Origin: Comamonadaceae bacterium G21597-S1
Lineage (GTDB): Bacteria; Pseudomonadota; Gammaproteobacteria; Burkholderiales; Burkholderiaceae_C
Assembly: GCA_027214345.1 (NCBI GenBank)
Contig: JAPWHR010000002.1
Span: forward strand, 248,001-312,000
Direction: 5' to 3'
Length of the DNA stretch: 64,000 nucleotides
The position numbers and the translations under genes are program-made. Below are positions 1-10,776 of the stretch, piece by piece (the stretch's first letter is position 1; each line of letters starts with the position of its first letter). The notes under the pieces are model-generated. The model was not told the origin of the DNA, ran no database searches, and worked only from the letters and a program-made list of their open reading frames with translations.

Positions 1-2127
1 GGCGGCGACATCGAGGAGACCGCCACCCGCACCAACCTGGAAGCCGCCGACGAAGTGGCGCGCCAGATGCGGCTGCGCGACCTCGGCGGCCTGATCGTCA
101 TCGACTTCATCGACATGGAAGAGAGCCGCAACCGCCGCGAGGTCGAGAATCGCCTGCGCGACGCGCTGCGCCAGGACCGCGCCCGCGTGCAGTTCGGCTC
201 GATCAGCAAGTTCGGCCTGATGGAGATGAGCCGCCAGCGCCTGCGCCCCGCGCTCAGCGAAGGCGCCTCCATCCCCTGCCCGCGTTGCGGCGGCTCCGGC
301 CATATCCGCGACACCGAGAGTTCGGCACTGCAGATCCTGCGCATCATCCAGGAGGAGTCGCTCAAGGACAACACGGCATCGGTGCTGTGCCAGGTGCCGG
401 TCGACGTCGCCTCGTTCCTGCTCAACGAGAAACGCACCGAGATCACCAAGATCGAACTCAAGCAGCGCATCAACGTGCTGATGGTGCCCAACAAGACGCT
501 GGAGACACCCAACTACAAACTGGCCCGCCTCAAGCACGACGATCCGCGCCTGGACAACATCGAAGCCACCTACAAGCTCGCGGACGAACCCGAGGATCCG
601 ACCTCCGTCACCCGCCGCTCGCAGGAGCCGACCAACCGCCAGACGCCGGTGATCAAGGGCGTGTTGCCCGATGCACCGGCTCCGGTGGCCGAAGCCAAGC
701 CGCAGGCCCCGGCAGCGCCGGCGGCCCAGCCGGCTGCCGCTGCGGCTAGCCCGGCACCGACCTTCGCGACCGGCGCGCCGGCCGAACGCGGCTTCATCGG
801 CTGGATCAAGAGCCTGTTCGCGGCGCCGCCACCCGCCGCCGCTCCGGTACCGGCGGCAACGCCGAGCCCGCAGGAGACCAAGAAGGAAGCCCGCTCCGAC
901 GGACGGCCCTCGCGCGACGGCCGCCGGGGCGAAGGCCGCGACGGATCCCGTGGTGACGGTGCGCGCGGTGAAGGCCGCTCCCGTGGTGGACGCGGCGGAC
1001 GCAACCGGGGCGGCGAGCGCTCGGCTCAGGGCCAGCAACGCGAGCGCACGGACGCCAATGGCATGCCGCTGGCAGCCGATGCGGGCGGGACACAAGCCGG
1101 CCAGGCCGGAGTCGGCGACGACGACAACAACAATCGCAATGAACAGCGGGCCGATCGCCCGTCGCGTGGCGGACGCGGCGGTCGGGGCGGCCGCGGCGAA
1201 CGCGGCGAGCGTGGTGACCGGGAACGCAACCGGGACGCCGAACGTGCGCCCCAGGACGCCACCGACCAGGACGAGCAGGCCACCAACCTGGTCGACGCCG
1301 ACAACAACCAGGCGTCCCAGCCCCGCGAGGCACGTGAAGGACGCGGCGATCGCCAGCGCGGCGAGCGTCGCCCGCGCGGCGAACGTGGTGATCGTGGTGA
1401 TCGTGGTGATCGTGGCGACCGCGGTGACCGCAACCAGGCCCCTGTCGGCGCCATGGAAGCCGGCGAAGGCCAGCCGGATGCTGCAACCGCCGCGGCGCAG
1501 CCTGCCTCCGACGTGACCGACCTGCACCAGGCTGAACCGGTCACGACCAACGCCGCCGACCCTTCCGAGCGCGACGAAGCGCAGTCGGAGCACGCGCCCC
1601 GCGAGAAGCGCTCGCGCGAACGCCGGCCGCGTGGTGAACGCGCAGACCGTGGTGATCGTGGTGATCGTGGAGACCGTGGCAACCCGCGTACTGCGCCGGA
1701 CAACGAGGGTCACACGCCGGCCTCGCAACGCGAACTCCAGCCTGCGCTGGAGGGCTTCGACCCGACGACGCAAGCCGTGACTGCGGAGCCGGCCGAAGCA
1801 GCACCGGCCGCTGCGGCAGCAGCCCTCCCGATCGGCGAAGAAGCCGTGCCGGAGACGCCGGGTGCCTTGCCCAAGGTGCATCAGTTCGTGTTGCCCATCG
1901 ATGAGTTGTCGCAGGTCGCCCAGGCGTCGGGCCTGAGCTGGGTCAACTCCGATGCCGAAAAGATCAAGGCCGCCCAGGCCGCGATCGCCGCGCAGCCGGA
2001 ACCGATCCACGTGCCGCGCGAGCCGGCGCCGCGCGTCGTCGTCGACGAAGGCCCGCTGGTGCTGGTCGAGACGCGACGCGACCTGCGCAACATGACGCTG
2101 CCGTTCGAGCAACAAGCACCGAACTGA
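1..2127 (+). CDS. rne: Ribonuclease E, C-terminal part (5' end outside window)
   Basis: RNase E is the endoribonuclease that initiates mRNA decay and processes rRNA and tRNA precursors; its C-terminal tail scaffolds the degradosome at the membrane. The frame is open from base 1, so 708 codons of a longer protein are seen. The start covers the end of the catalytic core (LIVIDFIDM) and the Zn-link CPRCGGSGH at 277-303, which ties two subunits together. From about base 600 the protein is low complexity: an Ala/Pro linker, then a long Arg/Gly/Asp-rich stretch (about 880-1700) with GDR and RGG repeats, typical of the RNA- and protein-binding tail. It ends with [10 protein letters not shown] before TGA. 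An intrinsic terminator follows. The identity is secure; the tail partners cannot be read from sequence. Confidence 0.95.
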   Translation, partial: GGDIEETATRTNLEAADEVARQMRLRDLGGLIVIDFIDMEESRNRREVENRLRDALRQDRARVQFGSISKFGLMEMSRQRLRPALSEGASIPCPRCGGSGHIRDTESSALQILRIIQEESLKDNTASVLCQVPVDVASFLLNEKRTEITKIELKQRINVLMVPNKTLETPNYKLARLKHDDPRLDNIEATYKLADEPEDPTSVTRRSQEPTNRQTPVIKGVLPDAPAPVAEAKPQAPAAPAAQPAAAAASPAPTFATGAPAERGFIGWIKSLFAAPPPAAAPVPAATPSPQETKKEARSDGRPSRDGRRGEGRDGSRGDGARGEGRSRGGRGGRNRGGERSAQGQQRERTDANGMPLAADAGGTQAGQAGVGDDDNNNRNEQRADRPSRGGRGGRGGRGERGERGDRERNRDAERAPQDATDQDEQATNLVDADNNQASQPREAREGRGDRQRGERRPRGERGDRGDRGDRGDRGDRNQAPVGAMEAGEGQPDAATAAAQPASDVTDLHQAEPVTTNAADPSERDEAQSEHAPREKRSRERRPRGERADRGDRGDRGDRGNPRTAPDNEGHTPASQRELQPALEGFDPTTQAVTAEPAEAAPAAAAAALPIGEEAVPETPGALPKVHQFVLPIDELSQVAQASGLSWVNSDAEKIKAAQAAIAAQPEPIHVPREPAPRVVVDEGPLVLVETRRDLRNMTLPFEQQAPN
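1384..1431 (+). repeat. In-frame 9-bp tandem repeat coding Gly-Asp-Arg
   Basis: Five Arg-Gly-Asp codon triplets in a row (unit cgtggtgat with drift to cgcggtgac), inside the disordered tail of RNase E. A second block of the same unit lies at 1645-1677. The near-identical codons in the first copies suggest recent slippage. Confidence 0.8.
1645..1677 (+). repeat. Second 9-bp Gly-Asp-Arg tandem block in rne
   Basis: Four further copies of the Asp-Arg-Gly unit in frame with the RNase E tail, about 215 bp after the first block. It shares the same codons, consistent with duplication within the gene. Confidence 0.75.
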
Positions 2128-2202
2128 CGGCACTACCGCTCTTGCCCTGGTACGCCACCCGCTGGTGACGTACCGGCAGGAGCGGGTCCGGACGACGACC
2201 CG

Positions 2203-2224
2203 AGCCGCCGCAAGGCGGCTTTTT
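2203..2224 (+). terminator. Intrinsic terminator of rne
   Basis: A 7-bp stem AGCCGCC / GGCGGCT with a GCAA tetraloop is followed directly by TTTT. It lies 75 bp after the rne stop. The remaining 190 bp before the convergent hemY stop contain nothing I can support. Confidence 0.85.
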
Positions 2225-2414
2225 CGTGGGCTCCCGGGTCGCACACACACGGACCGCCCGACGGACCTCGCGGCGCCGGACACCATTGCGGGGTCCGACC
2301 GCCCGTCGAGCCACGGATGGTTCGGCAGTTGAGGGCACGGCCTTCGCGTCGAAACGGGGGCGGACTGGCGCGCCCCTGTCGACGATCCGCCGATGCTCGC
2401 CGGGAAAAGACCGG

Positions 2415-3692
2415 TCAGGCCTGCGCGGCACTGCGCCAGGCTGCCGATGCAGCCTCGGCGTCGCCACGCTGGGACGCCATTTCCGCCAGCTGACGCCAGG
2501 CGTCGCGGCGCAGGCCGGCATCGTGCATCCGGACCAGGGACTGCTGGAGCAGCTGGCGCGCCTTGCCCCACAGCTGGAGCCGCATGCAGGTCACACCGGC
2601 CAGGTACTGCAACACGGCGTCCCCCGGATGGCTGAGCTGGGCCGATTCGATACGGGTCAGCCACTCGCCTTCCAGCGCGCGCGGGTCCTTGGCAAAGCCG
2701 AGTTCCAGCGCCCGTACCAGCTCCACGCTTTGCTGCTGGCCCAGGCCGCCGGGCTGGGCCAGCATCTGCTCCCAGACCGGCAATAACCACAGGCGGCTGG
2801 TCGCCGGGTCGCCACCCAGCGTCAGCAGCCGCACCGCGGCCATGCTGGCCACGTCCGGCATCGTGCGCTCGGCCGGCTCGAGCCGCGACCAGGCCTGCGT
2901 CAGCTGGGCCGGGTCGTGCGCAGCCTGGATCAGCTCGATCGCCAGCCCTCGCAACACGCCGCGCGCCGCGGTCTGCGACAAGGCATGGTGCTTGGCGAGC
3001 AGGCGGGCCGTCTCCAGCGCCATGATGGTGCGCCCCGCCATGCGGGCCGCCTTGAGCCGCATGCGCAGCGCCAGCGTGCGCCGGCCCGGGCCCTGGCCCA
3101 GGTCGTCGAGCATCTGCAGCGCCAGCGGCGCATCATGGTCATCCAGTGCCCAGCGCGCCGCGCGCAGTCGCACGCCCTCTCCGGCTTCCGGCGCCAGGCC
3201 TCGCCCCGCGTGGTCGAGCGCAGCCCGGTAGTGACGCTCGCGCCCGGCGCGGTCCTGCAGCGAATGTGCCGCCTCTGCGGCCAGCAGGTGAGCGATGGTC
3301 CGCAACGGACCGGCATAGGCGAGCTTGTCCTCGCCGTTGGCCAGATGGTCGACCTGGTCGACCACGACCTCGGCCGCCTTCTTGGACCGCACGAACCGCC
3401 CGGCGATCAGCTGCGAATAGGCATCGAGCAAGGATGCCTGCATGTTGCGCTCGCGCTGGCGCTGGCGCCACAACCGCGCGTCGCGCGGAATCGAGAACAG
3501 CGCCGACAGGGCACGCAAGGCCAGGTGCAGCACCAGGAAACCGAGCAGCAACACGACCAGCACCAGGTTCAGCGACAGGTCGATCCGGTACGGCGGCCAG
3601 AAGAGCGTCACCGAACCGGGATTGCTCCCGGCGAACAGCGCCGCCGCGACGGCAGCGGCGAAGAGGGCCAGCAACCAGAGGGATACCCGCAT
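2415..3692 (-). CDS. hemY: HemY, TPR-type membrane protein of heme biosynthesis operon
   Basis: HemY of proteobacteria is an inner-membrane protein encoded at the end of the hemCDXY operon; it is required for normal late heme synthesis but its reaction is not settled. It is unrelated to the Bacillus oxidase of the same name. The 425-residue product starts with two transmembrane segments (residues about 5-22 and 40-60) with a short NPGSVTLFW periplasmic loop between them, followed by a basic stretch and a long helical Ala/Leu-rich domain with TPR-like periodicity. The ATG lies 13 bp after the hemX stop, so the genes are probably co-transcribed. Confidence 0.88.
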   Translation of the reverse strand: MRVSLWLLALFAAAVAAALFAGSNPGSVTLFWPPYRIDLSLNLVLVVLLLGFLVLHLALRALSALFSIPRDARLWRQRQRERNMQASLLDAYSQLIAGRFVRSKKAAEVVVDQVDHLANGEDKLAYAGPLRTIAHLLAAEAAHSLQDRAGRERHYRAALDHAGRGLAPEAGEGVRLRAARWALDDHDAPLALQMLDDLGQGPGRRTLALRMRLKAARMAGRTIMALETARLLAKHHALSQTAARGVLRGLAIELIQAAHDPAQLTQAWSRLEPAERTMPDVASMAAVRLLTLGGDPATSRLWLLPVWEQMLAQPGGLGQQQSVELVRALELGFAKDPRALEGEWLTRIESAQLSHPGDAVLQYLAGVTCMRLQLWGKARQLLQQSLVRMHDAGLRRDAWRQLAEMASQRGDAEAASAAWRSAAQA

Positions 3693-3705
3693 GGCCGATC
3701 CCCGC

Positions 3706-4839
3706 CTAGCGCCCGGCGGCGGCCGTGGTCAGCGCCGCCATGGTGTCGTCGATGCGGGGCAATTCCATGGTCTTCATCTGCGACTGGACCTGTTGCAGCA
3801 GTCCGGCCGCGGCCTGGGTCTTGCGCGAGGCCGGATCGAAATAGCGGAACAGTGCCGTCGACGCCGCGGCCATGTCGGCGCGGGCCGACTCGAGTTGGCG
3901 GGCCAGCAGGCCCAGCCTGGCATTGAGCAGGCGCAGCTTGAAGTTCTCGCGCACGAAGAACGACTGCTCGGGCGACAACAAGGCCGCTTCCGGGCGCTCG
4001 ATGCGGCTGATGCGCAGCAGCTTGCCCGCCTCGTCCCCCACGACCTGCAGCACCCGAAGCCACCAATTCGGCGCCGCCTCGGATTCCTGCAGCCGCAGCG
4101 ACCCGGAGGCACTGACCGCGGCCACCGCATTGGCCAACGGCAGCTCGTCGGCCAGGCGTAGCAACTCGTCGATACGCGCCAGCAGGCTCGGCGTGTCGGT
4201 CACGGCGGCCGAGGTGATGCGGCTGATGTCGCGCGCCAACGCGCGCTGCAACTGCGTCAGGCCGGGCTGGGCGGCGCGGGCTACGCGTTGCTCGGCACTG
4301 CGAAGGCCCGCCACCAGCGGCTCGACACTGCCGGTCAGCTGCGCCTGTTGCTGCGCCAGGCGCAAGGCCGATTCGAGATCCACGAGAAGGAAATCGTCGC
4401 GCGAGCGCGACATGCGTTGCACCAGCTCGTCAAGTTGCGTGCGCTGCAACGTCACCTCGCCGAGCCGCACCTCCGCCACGGCCAGGCGTGCCGCGGTCTC
4501 CCGCGCCAGTTCCTGTGCCGCCTTGGCACTGGCCCGCGCCTCGGCCGCATGCATGGTCGCGTCCCCGCTCTGGCGCGCCAGGGTCTCCTGCATCGCCGAC
4601 AGGCGCTGCCAGGTCAGCACGCTGGCGATCAGCGCCGCGGCGCCCAGCAACACGGCCAGCAACGCCAGCGGCGACGCACCCAGTGTCGCGCCCAGCGTCG
4701 GCGTGTCCGCGTCTGCGGCAGGCTTGGGGGCCGATGGCGGCGGCAGCTTGGCCGCGGCATCACCGGGCGGGCGATCGGAAGCCGGCACCGAGGCATCAAC
4801 CGGATCTGGCGTGGATGGGGTCGATGCGTGTTCCTTCAT
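3706..4839 (-). CDS. hemX: HemX-like protein (uroporphyrinogen-III C-methyltransferase-annotated family)
   Basis: The 377-residue product belongs to the HemX family of proteobacterial heme operons. This family is often labelled uroporphyrinogen methyltransferase, but it lacks the SAM-binding methylase signatures and its role is unclear. It has a Pro/Ala-rich cytoplasmic N-terminus, one transmembrane helix (about residues 50-72), then a long coiled-coil and helical periplasmic domain rich in Ala, Gln and Arg. The ATG at 4839 was chosen because it overlaps the hemD stop as ATGA (4836-4839), indicating translational coupling. The frame stays open upstream inside hemD, but that part reads as a shadow of hemD. 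Confidence 0.85.
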   Translation of the reverse strand: MKEHASTPSTPDPVDASVPASDRPPGDAAAKLPPPSAPKPAADADTPTLGATLGASPLALLAVLLGAAALIASVLTWQRLSAMQETLARQSGDATMHAAEARASAKAAQELARETAARLAVAEVRLGEVTLQRTQLDELVQRMSRSRDDFLLVDLESALRLAQQQAQLTGSVEPLVAGLRSAEQRVARAAQPGLTQLQRALARDISRITSAAVTDTPSLLARIDELLRLADELPLANAVAAVSASGSLRLQESEAAPNWWLRVLQVVGDEAGKLLRISRIERPEAALLSPEQSFFVRENFKLRLLNARLGLLARQLESARADMAAASTALFRYFDPASRKTQAAAGLLQQVQSQMKTMELPRIDDTMAALTTAAAGR

Positions 4840-5672
4840 TGCGCCGATTTTATCGACGCCGCCACGTCCGCCAGCGCCGGACGGGATTCGTGCACCACGC
4901 CGAAGCCGGCCTCCCGTGCCGCGGCGACGATGCGGGCATGACTGGCGATGGCGCGCGCGTGCGACCAGTCGTGCCCGGGCATACAGGCGCGCAGGTTGCC
5001 GATGGCCTGGGAACTGGTGAACAACCACAGGTCATCGTCGCCGACACCGTGCTGCTCGAGCGCCTGGCGCACGGCCTGCGGCTGCGGGGCGGCGCGCCAG
5101 TAGGCCACGACCCACTGCAGTTGCGCGCCCGCCCGCACCAGTTGGCGCGCAAGCCAGTCACGGCCCTCGCCGTGCGCGTCGCCGGCAGCGGGGGACGGAT
5201 CCCGCTGCGTCGACGCGCCTGGCGCCGGCAGGCTGACGTCCCGTGCGGCCCCGCGCACCAACATCACCTGCCAATGCGGCTGCACGCGCGCGCCGACCTG
5301 CGCCCACAAGGCCTCCGAATCGTATTGCCCGCTGTCCGAGGCCGGTGCGTCGATGTGCCGGGGATCGACGCCTTGGCGCACCAGAGCGGCCACCGTGCCC
5401 GGCCCGGGCGCCCACAGGCGCGGGCCCTGCTCGGGCGTCCCCAGGTCGGCGTCCGGCGGCCGGGCCGCGAAAAAATGGGCCACCGCGGCGGCGCTGACGA
5501 ACATGATGGCCTGGCACTGCCTGCAACGACGCCAGGCCGCGGCAATCGCACCGGTATCGGCCAGGGGGCGGATCTCGATCAGCGGCACCGCCAGCGCCTC
5601 GATGCCCTGTTGCGCAAGCCCTTGCACCCAACGCTCGGCGTCTGCCAGCGGCCGGGTCACGACGACGCGCAC
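4836..5672 (-). CDS. hemD: Uroporphyrinogen-III synthase
   Basis: HemD cyclises hydroxymethylbilane to uroporphyrinogen III with inversion of ring D, the second step after HemC. The GTG at 5672 is the likely start: it gives VRVVVTRPLADAE, the usual N-terminus of the family, and has a GGAG Shine-Dalgarno 9 bp upstream, 19 bp after the hemC stop. The 278-residue size fits the family. The two-domain fold is supported by the FVSAAAVAHFF segment of domain 1 and the late LWLFTSSQAIGNL segment. An insertion of low-complexity sequence (about residues 165-185) is present. The stop overlaps the hemX start. Confidence 0.88.
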   Translation of the reverse strand: MRVVVTRPLADAERWVQGLAQQGIEALAVPLIEIRPLADTGAIAAAWRRCRQCQAIMFVSAAAVAHFFAARPPDADLGTPEQGPRLWAPGPGTVAALVRQGVDPRHIDAPASDSGQYDSEALWAQVGARVQPHWQVMLVRGAARDVSLPAPGASTQRDPSPAAGDAHGEGRDWLARQLVRAGAQLQWVVAYWRAAPQPQAVRQALEQHGVGDDDLWLFTSSQAIGNLRACMPGHDWSHARAIASHARIVAAAREAGFGVVHESRPALADVAASIKSAQ

Positions 5673-5691
5673 GGCGCTCGGCTCCGCCGCT

Positions 5692-6660
5692 TCAGGCTGC
5701 GGGGCCGGCAACACGGGCCCCGCCGTCGCGCAAGTGCTGCGCCACGCGCCGGCCCAGGGCCACGGCCTGCGACAGGTCCGCCACCGCCTGGCAGCCGTCC
5801 GCGCGCACCAGCGGCGACGCAGGGCCGGCATCGGCGTCTTCCTGTACTTCGCCCCAGGCCGCGTGCAGCGTCAGCTGAGCCCCGCTCCAGCGCGCATGGG
5901 CCGCCAGTGGCATCGAACAACTGCCACCCATGGAACGACTGACCTCGCGCTCGCTGGCCACCGCCAGCCAGCTCGGCCGATGCGCCAACGGCGCCAGCGC
6001 ATCGATCAGGTCCTGCCGGTCGGCACGCACCTCGATGCCCAGCGCGCCCTGGCCGGCGGCCGGCAACATCTGCTCGGGCTCGAACACCCGGCGGATCCGC
6101 GACGCAAGCGAGAGCCGCAAGAGCCCGGCCGCGGCCAGCACGATGGCATCGAAGCCGCCCTCGTCGAGCTTGCGCAGCCGGGTATCCAGGTTGCCGCGCA
6201 GCGGCGCGATGCGCACATCGTCACGGCCCAGCCGGGTCAGGCTGTCGCGCAGCAGCACCGCGCGCCGCAGACTCGATGTACCCAGCACGGCATCCGGCCG
6301 CAGCTGGGCCAGATCGTCGATGCGGTTGGAGACCAGCGCGTCGCGCGGGTCTTCACGCTCCATGACGCAGGCCAACGCAAAACCCGCGGGCAGCTCCATC
6401 GGCACGTCCTTGAGCGAGTGCACCGCGATGTCGGCCCGGCCGTCCTCGAGGGCACTCTCCAGTTCCTTGACGAACAGTCCCTTGCCGCCGACCTTGCTCA
6501 GCGTGCGGTCCAGGATCTGGTCGCCGCGGGTGGTCATGCCCAGCAGCTCGACACGGTGGCCGAGCGCCTCGAGGCATTGCTGCACGTGGCGTGCCTGCCA
6601 CAAGGCCAGGCGGCTTTCGCGCGTGGCAATGACAATGGGCGTGCGGGAAGACAGGTTCAC
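5692..6660 (-). CDS. hemC: Hydroxymethylbilane synthase (porphobilinogen deaminase)
   Basis: HemC condenses four porphobilinogen molecules into hydroxymethylbilane on a covalent dipyrromethane cofactor, in the cytosol. The 322-residue product has the hallmark motifs: [13 protein letters not shown] at the start, [17 protein letters not shown] with the catalytic Asp85, GTSSLRR, LRGN, and the cofactor-binding Cys248 in MGGSCSMPL. The start codon is GTG at 6660, with no clear Shine-Dalgarno. It is the first gene of hemC-hemD-hemX-hemY and is divergent from ppc across 82 bp that must hold both promoters. Confidence 0.96.
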   Translation of the reverse strand: MNLSSRTPIVIATRESRLALWQARHVQQCLEALGHRVELLGMTTRGDQILDRTLSKVGGKGLFVKELESALEDGRADIAVHSLKDVPMELPAGFALACVMEREDPRDALVSNRIDDLAQLRPDAVLGTSSLRRAVLLRDSLTRLGRDDVRIAPLRGNLDTRLRKLDEGGFDAIVLAAAGLLRLSLASRIRRVFEPEQMLPAAGQGALGIEVRADRQDLIDALAPLAHRPSWLAVASEREVSRSMGGSCSMPLAAHARWSGAQLTLHAAWGEVQEDADAGPASPLVRADGCQAVADLSQAVALGRRVAQHLRDGGARVAGPAA

Positions 6661-6742
6661 AGTCGTAACCGTTTGGTAATCGGGCGGGGGTGGGCGATGC
6701 TAGCATGGCCGACTTATCCAACGCCCTGCGACAGCCGCCACC

Positions 6743-9580
6743 ATGACCCCACGACCCAGTGCCGAAACCACCCGCCGTGCCCGCGAGAACGAACGCCCGC
6801 TGGTGGAAGATATCCGGCTGCTCGGCCGCATTCTGGGCGACGTGATCCGGGACCAGGACGGCGAGGCGGCCTTCGAGCTGATCGAGCAGATCCGCAAGTT
6901 GTCGGTCGCGTTCCGGCGCCATGCCGACCACGACGCGGACCGCGCGCTGAAGAAGCTGCTCAACAGCCTGTCCGGCGACCAGACCGTCAGCGTGATCCGC
7001 GCATTCACCTACTTCAGCCACCTGGTCAACCTGGCCGAGGACCGTCACCATATCCGCCGGCGCGCCATCCACGAACGTGCCGGCAACACCCAGGAAGGCA
7101 GCATCGACGTGGCCTTGTCGCGGCTGCGCTGGGCCGGCATCGCGCCGGCCACCATCGTCGACACCTTGTCCTCGAGCTACCTGTCGCCGGTACTGACCGC
7201 GCATCCGACCGAGGTGCAGCGCAAGAGCATCCTGGACGCCGAACGCGGCATCGCGCAGCTGCTGGCCGCGCGCGACATGATCCGGCTGCAGGCCCTGGCC
7301 GCACAGGGCAACAAGGACGCGCTGACGCCGCGCGAGCTCGCGCGCAACGAGGCGCTGATCCGCTCGCGCGTGATGCAGCTGTGGCAGACGCGGCTGCTGC
7401 GTTTCACCAAGCTGACCGTGGCCGACGAGATCGAGAACGCACTGAGTTATTACGAGGCGACCTTCCTGCGCGAGATTCCCAAGCTCTACGGCGACCTCGA
7501 GCGTGAACTGGGCCAGCAGGGCATCCACAGTTTCCTGCGCATGGGCCACTGGATCGGCGGAGACCGCGACGGCAACCCGAACGTCAGCGCGCAAACCCTG
7601 ACCTACGCGCTCCGGCGCCAGTCCGAGGTGGCGCTGCGCCACTACCTGACCGAGGTGCACCTGCTCGGGGGCGAATTGTCGGCATCGGCCATCCTGGTCA
7701 CGATCTCGCAGGCCATGCGCCAGCTCGCCGCACGCTCGCCCGACACCAACGAACACCGCCAGGACGAGCCGTACCGGCTGGCGCTGACCGGCATCTATGC
7801 GCGGCTGGCGGCCACACTGCGCGCACTCACCGGCGGTGAGGCCGCGCGCCATGCGGTGGCGCCGCAGAACCCGTACGCGCACGCCCGGGAGTTCTACGAC
7901 GACCTGTGCGTCATCGAGAGCTCGCTGCTCGAGAACCATGGCGCGGCCCTGGTGGCGCATCGGCTGCGACCGCTGATCCGCGCGGTCGACGTGTTCGGAT
8001 TCCACCTGGCGACCGTGGATCTGCGGCAGAACTCGGACAAGCATGAAAGCGTGGTCGCCGAACTGCTGACCGTGGCACGCATCGAGCCGGACTACGCCGG
8101 CCTCGACGAAACCGCCAAGCAGGCGGTGTTGCAGCGGCTGCTGTCCGACGCGCGGCCGCTGCGCGTGATCGACCATGCGTATTCGACGCTGGTACAGGAC
8201 GAACTGGCCATCTTCAGCACCGCGCGCGACATGCTGGCGCGGTATGGCCGCCAGGCGCTGCGCCACTACATCATCAGCCATACGGAGACCGTCAGCGACC
8301 TGCTCGAGGTGCTGCTGCTGCAGAAGGAAACCGGGCTGATGCACGAGACGCTGGACCGCCAGGCACGTACCGACCTGATCGTCGTGCCGCTGTTCGAGAC
8401 CATCGAGGACCTGCGCAATGCCGCGCCCATCATGCGCGACTTCTATGCCCTGCCCGGCATACAGGCCATGGTGCGACGCAGCGGTGGCGAACAGGACATC
8501 ATGCTCGGTTATTCCGACAGCAACAAGGACGGCGGCATCTTCACCAGCAACTGGGAGCTGTACCTGGCCGAGATCGCGCTGGTGGCGCTGTTCGACGAAC
8601 TGGCCGACGCCGATGCCAGCGGCACCACGCCGATACGGCTGCGCATGTTCCATGGCCGCGGCGGAACCGTCGGCCGTGGCGGCGGGCCCAGCTACCAGGC
8701 CATCCTGGCCCAGCCCCCCGGTACCGTGCGTGGCCAGATTCGCCTGACCGAGCAGGGCGAGGTCATCGGCTCCAAGTACGCGAACCCGGAGATCGGTCGC
8801 CGCAACCTGGAGACACTGGTGGCCGCGACGCTGGAAGCCACGCTGATGCCGGCCAGCAAGCCGGTGAGCCAGCAGTTCCTGCAGACCGCCGCCGCGTTGT
8901 CGCAGTCCAGCATGGCGGCCTACCGCAAGCTGGTCTACCAGACGCCCGGCTTCACCGAATATTTCTTCGGCGCCACGCCGATCCGCGAGATCACCGAACT
9001 GCACATCGGCTCGCGGCCCTCGTCACGCAAGTCCTCGCAGGCGATCGAGGACCTGCGCGCCATCCCCTGGAGCTTCAGCTGGGGCCAGTGCCGGCTGACG
9101 CTGCCGGGCTGGTACGGCTTCGGCTCGGCCATCCACGAATTCCTGCACGCGCCAGGGCCGATGTCGCGCAAGGAACGCATGGTGCTGCTGCAGAAGATGG
9201 AGCGAACCTGGCCGTTCTTCCGCGCCCTGTTGTCGAACATGGACATGGTCATGGCCAAGAGCGACCTGGCGCTGGCGTCGCGGTATGCGGAGCTGGTCGG
9301 CAACACGAGGCTGCGCAAGAAGATCCTGGGCAGCATCGAGGCCGAATGGCACCTGACCTCCGACGCGCTGGCCCAGATCACCGGCGACAAGCACCGGCTG
9401 GCCAACAATGCGGCGCTACAACGCTCGATCCGCCATCGTTTTCCCTACATCGACCCGCTGCACCACCTGCAGGTCGAACTGATTCGCCGTTACCGCGACG
9501 GCAAGGTCGACGACAAGCTGCGCCGCGGCATCCACATCTCGATCAACGGTATCGCGGCCGGGTTGCGCAACACCGGCTGA
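6743..9580 (+). CDS. ppc: Phosphoenolpyruvate carboxylase
   Basis: Ppc carboxylates phosphoenolpyruvate with bicarbonate to oxaloacetate, replenishing the TCA cycle. The 945-residue length is normal for bacterial enzymes. Catalytic His154 lies in [21 protein letters not shown] carries the conserved Lys595; the Gly-rich [13 protein letters not shown] loop is intact; and the protein ends in NTG as the family does (final residues GLRNTG). The divergent partner is the heme operon, an arrangement known from Burkholderiales. The convergent downstream gene begins 27 bp after the stop, with a short GC stem (9592-9605) between them but no T-run. Confidence 0.97.
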   Translation: MTPRPSAETTRRARENERPLVEDIRLLGRILGDVIRDQDGEAAFELIEQIRKLSVAFRRHADHDADRALKKLLNSLSGDQTVSVIRAFTYFSHLVNLAEDRHHIRRRAIHERAGNTQEGSIDVALSRLRWAGIAPATIVDTLSSSYLSPVLTAHPTEVQRKSILDAERGIAQLLAARDMIRLQALAAQGNKDALTPRELARNEALIRSRVMQLWQTRLLRFTKLTVADEIENALSYYEATFLREIPKLYGDLERELGQQGIHSFLRMGHWIGGDRDGNPNVSAQTLTYALRRQSEVALRHYLTEVHLLGGELSASAILVTISQAMRQLAARSPDTNEHRQDEPYRLALTGIYARLAATLRALTGGEAARHAVAPQNPYAHAREFYDDLCVIESSLLENHGAALVAHRLRPLIRAVDVFGFHLATVDLRQNSDKHESVVAELLTVARIEPDYAGLDETAKQAVLQRLLSDARPLRVIDHAYSTLVQDELAIFSTARDMLARYGRQALRHYIISHTETVSDLLEVLLLQKETGLMHETLDRQARTDLIVVPLFETIEDLRNAAPIMRDFYALPGIQAMVRRSGGEQDIMLGYSDSNKDGGIFTSNWELYLAEIALVALFDELADADASGTTPIRLRMFHGRGGTVGRGGGPSYQAILAQPPGTVRGQIRLTEQGEVIGSKYANPEIGRRNLETLVAATLEATLMPASKPVSQQFLQTAAALSQSSMAAYRKLVYQTPGFTEYFFGATPIREITELHIGSRPSSRKSSQAIEDLRAIPWSFSWGQCRLTLPGWYGFGSAIHEFLHAPGPMSRKERMVLLQKMERTWPFFRALLSNMDMVMAKSDLALASRYAELVGNTRLRKKILGSIEAEWHLTSDALAQITGDKHRLANNAALQRSIRHRFPYIDPLHHLQVELIRRYRDGKVDDKLRRGIHISINGIAAGLRNTG

Positions 9581-9607
9581 ACCCGCGGCCGCCCGCCTGG
9601 GCGGGTC

Positions 9608-10492
9608 TCAGCGGTTGAAATCCCGCCAGACCTGGTCCAGCGCCCTGCGGCATTGCCGTGCGTAGACGGCATGATCGACGCCGATGTCCGAGGTATGGTG
9701 CGACACCACGGCCCACAGGGTCTCGCGCAGCGCCGATGCGCACCGCATCGCGGCAAAGGAGCGCCAGCGCCCGGCGTCGACCGGCTGCCGGAAATACTGC
9801 TCGAGCAGGTCCCGCGCCTGATCGTCGTCAAAGCCGTTGTTGACCGCCAGGCCGGCCAGGTCGAACAAGGGGCTGTTGAAGCCGGCATATTCCCAGTCGA
9901 TCAGCCACAACCGGCGACCGTCGTCGATCAGGTTCGCCGCCAGCAGGTCGTTGTGGCCGAAAACGATGTCGACCGGGCCCACGGCCTGTTCCAGCGTGCG
10001 CGCCATCGCGGCCCAGGCCGGCAACTGGTCCTGCATCAGGCACGGCGCATGGGGCTGCAACACGGCCAGGTAGTCGCGTATCACCTGGAACACCCAGAAC
10101 ATCAGCACCGGTCCGCGCAGTTGCCGCGGAAGGTCGTGGTGGCAGCGGCGCAGCAAGGCCACGATGGCGTCGCGCCGCGCCGGATCACGGACCTGCTGCG
10201 CCTCCAGGGTCTGGCCGTCGATGAAGCGGCTGACCAGCACGCCGGGCCCCGCATGCACCACCTGCGGCGACACGCCGGCCGCATGGGCCGCACGTGCAAC
10301 CGCCTGTTCGTGCCAACGCACGATGCCGTGCGCCGGCAGGTCCTGGCCCAGCCGCACGACAAAAGACGCGCAGCCGTCGTCGACGCGGAAGTTGCGGTTC
10401 GTCATGCCGCCATCGAGCGGCGCGATACGCACCGTGCCCTGCCAGCACGGCAGGGCCCGTATCAGCCGATCGGCATCGGCGGCGTCAGGCAT
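9608..10492 (-). CDS. Choline/thiamine-kinase-like phosphotransferase (APH fold)
   Basis: A 294-residue protein of the aminoglycoside phosphotransferase/choline kinase fold, which transfers phosphate from ATP to small alcohols. It shows PLDGGMTNRNFRV (nucleotide loop), the catalytic loop FGHNDLLAANLI with the Asp base, and the metal-binding IDWEYAGFNSPLFDL. The closest named groups are the LicA/choline kinase and YcfN/thiamine kinase families; substrate cannot be decided. The ATG at 10492 is preferred over an in-frame GTG at 10516, though neither has a good Shine-Dalgarno. A 62-bp tandem repeat array lies immediately upstream, so promoter signals may be inside or in front of it. Confidence 0.8.
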   Translation of the reverse strand: MPDAADADRLIRALPCWQGTVRIAPLDGGMTNRNFRVDDGCASFVVRLGQDLPAHGIVRWHEQAVARAAHAAGVSPQVVHAGPGVLVSRFIDGQTLEAQQVRDPARRDAIVALLRRCHHDLPRQLRGPVLMFWVFQVIRDYLAVLQPHAPCLMQDQLPAWAAMARTLEQAVGPVDIVFGHNDLLAANLIDDGRRLWLIDWEYAGFNSPLFDLAGLAVNNGFDDDQARDLLEQYFRQPVDAGRWRSFAAMRCASALRETLWAVVSHHTSDIGVDHAVYARQCRRALDQVWRDFNR

Positions 10493-10528
10493 GCGGCGCC
10501 GGTGCCGGGCTTGCACACCGCAATGGGT

Positions 10529-10776
10529 TCATTGGACTACCCTCCGCGCTACGCGTTGCGGCATTCGCGCTTGGGAACGGCCCGGCGCGCTCACTGGACT
10601 ACCCTCCGCGCTGCGCGCTGCGGCATTCGCGCTTGGGAACGGCCCGGCGCGCTCATTGGACTACCCTCCGCGCTGCGCGCTGCGGCATTCGCGCTTGGGA
10701 ACGGCCCGGCGCGCTCATTGGACTACCCTCCGCGCTGCGCGCTGCGGCATTCGCGCTTGGGAACGGCCCGGCGCGC
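10529..10776. repeat. Four-copy 62-bp direct tandem repeat
   Basis: Exact 62-bp period: copies at 10529-10590, 10591-10652, 10653-10714 and 10715-10776. Copies 2-4 are almost identical (tcac versus tcat at the start of copy 2); copy 1 has diverged at two bases (ctacgcgttgcg for ctgcgcgctgcg). There is no spacer between copies and 62 is not a multiple of three, so it is not a coding repeat. The array ends exactly at the algR stop: the first bases of what would be a fifth copy (tca) are the TGA codon of that gene on the minus strand. Confidence 0.95.

Noticed and set aside
6661-9004. Long minus-strand frame running through ppc into hemC
   Set aside because: Antisense to the well-supported ppc and out of frame with hemC; a GC shadow.
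9592-9605. Bidirectional terminator between ppc and the phosphotransferase gene
   Set aside because: A short 5-bp GC stem without a T-run on either strand; too weak to annotate.
10529-10776. CRISPR array
   Set aside because: Units are contiguous 62-bp tandem copies without unique spacers; no cas genes nearby.
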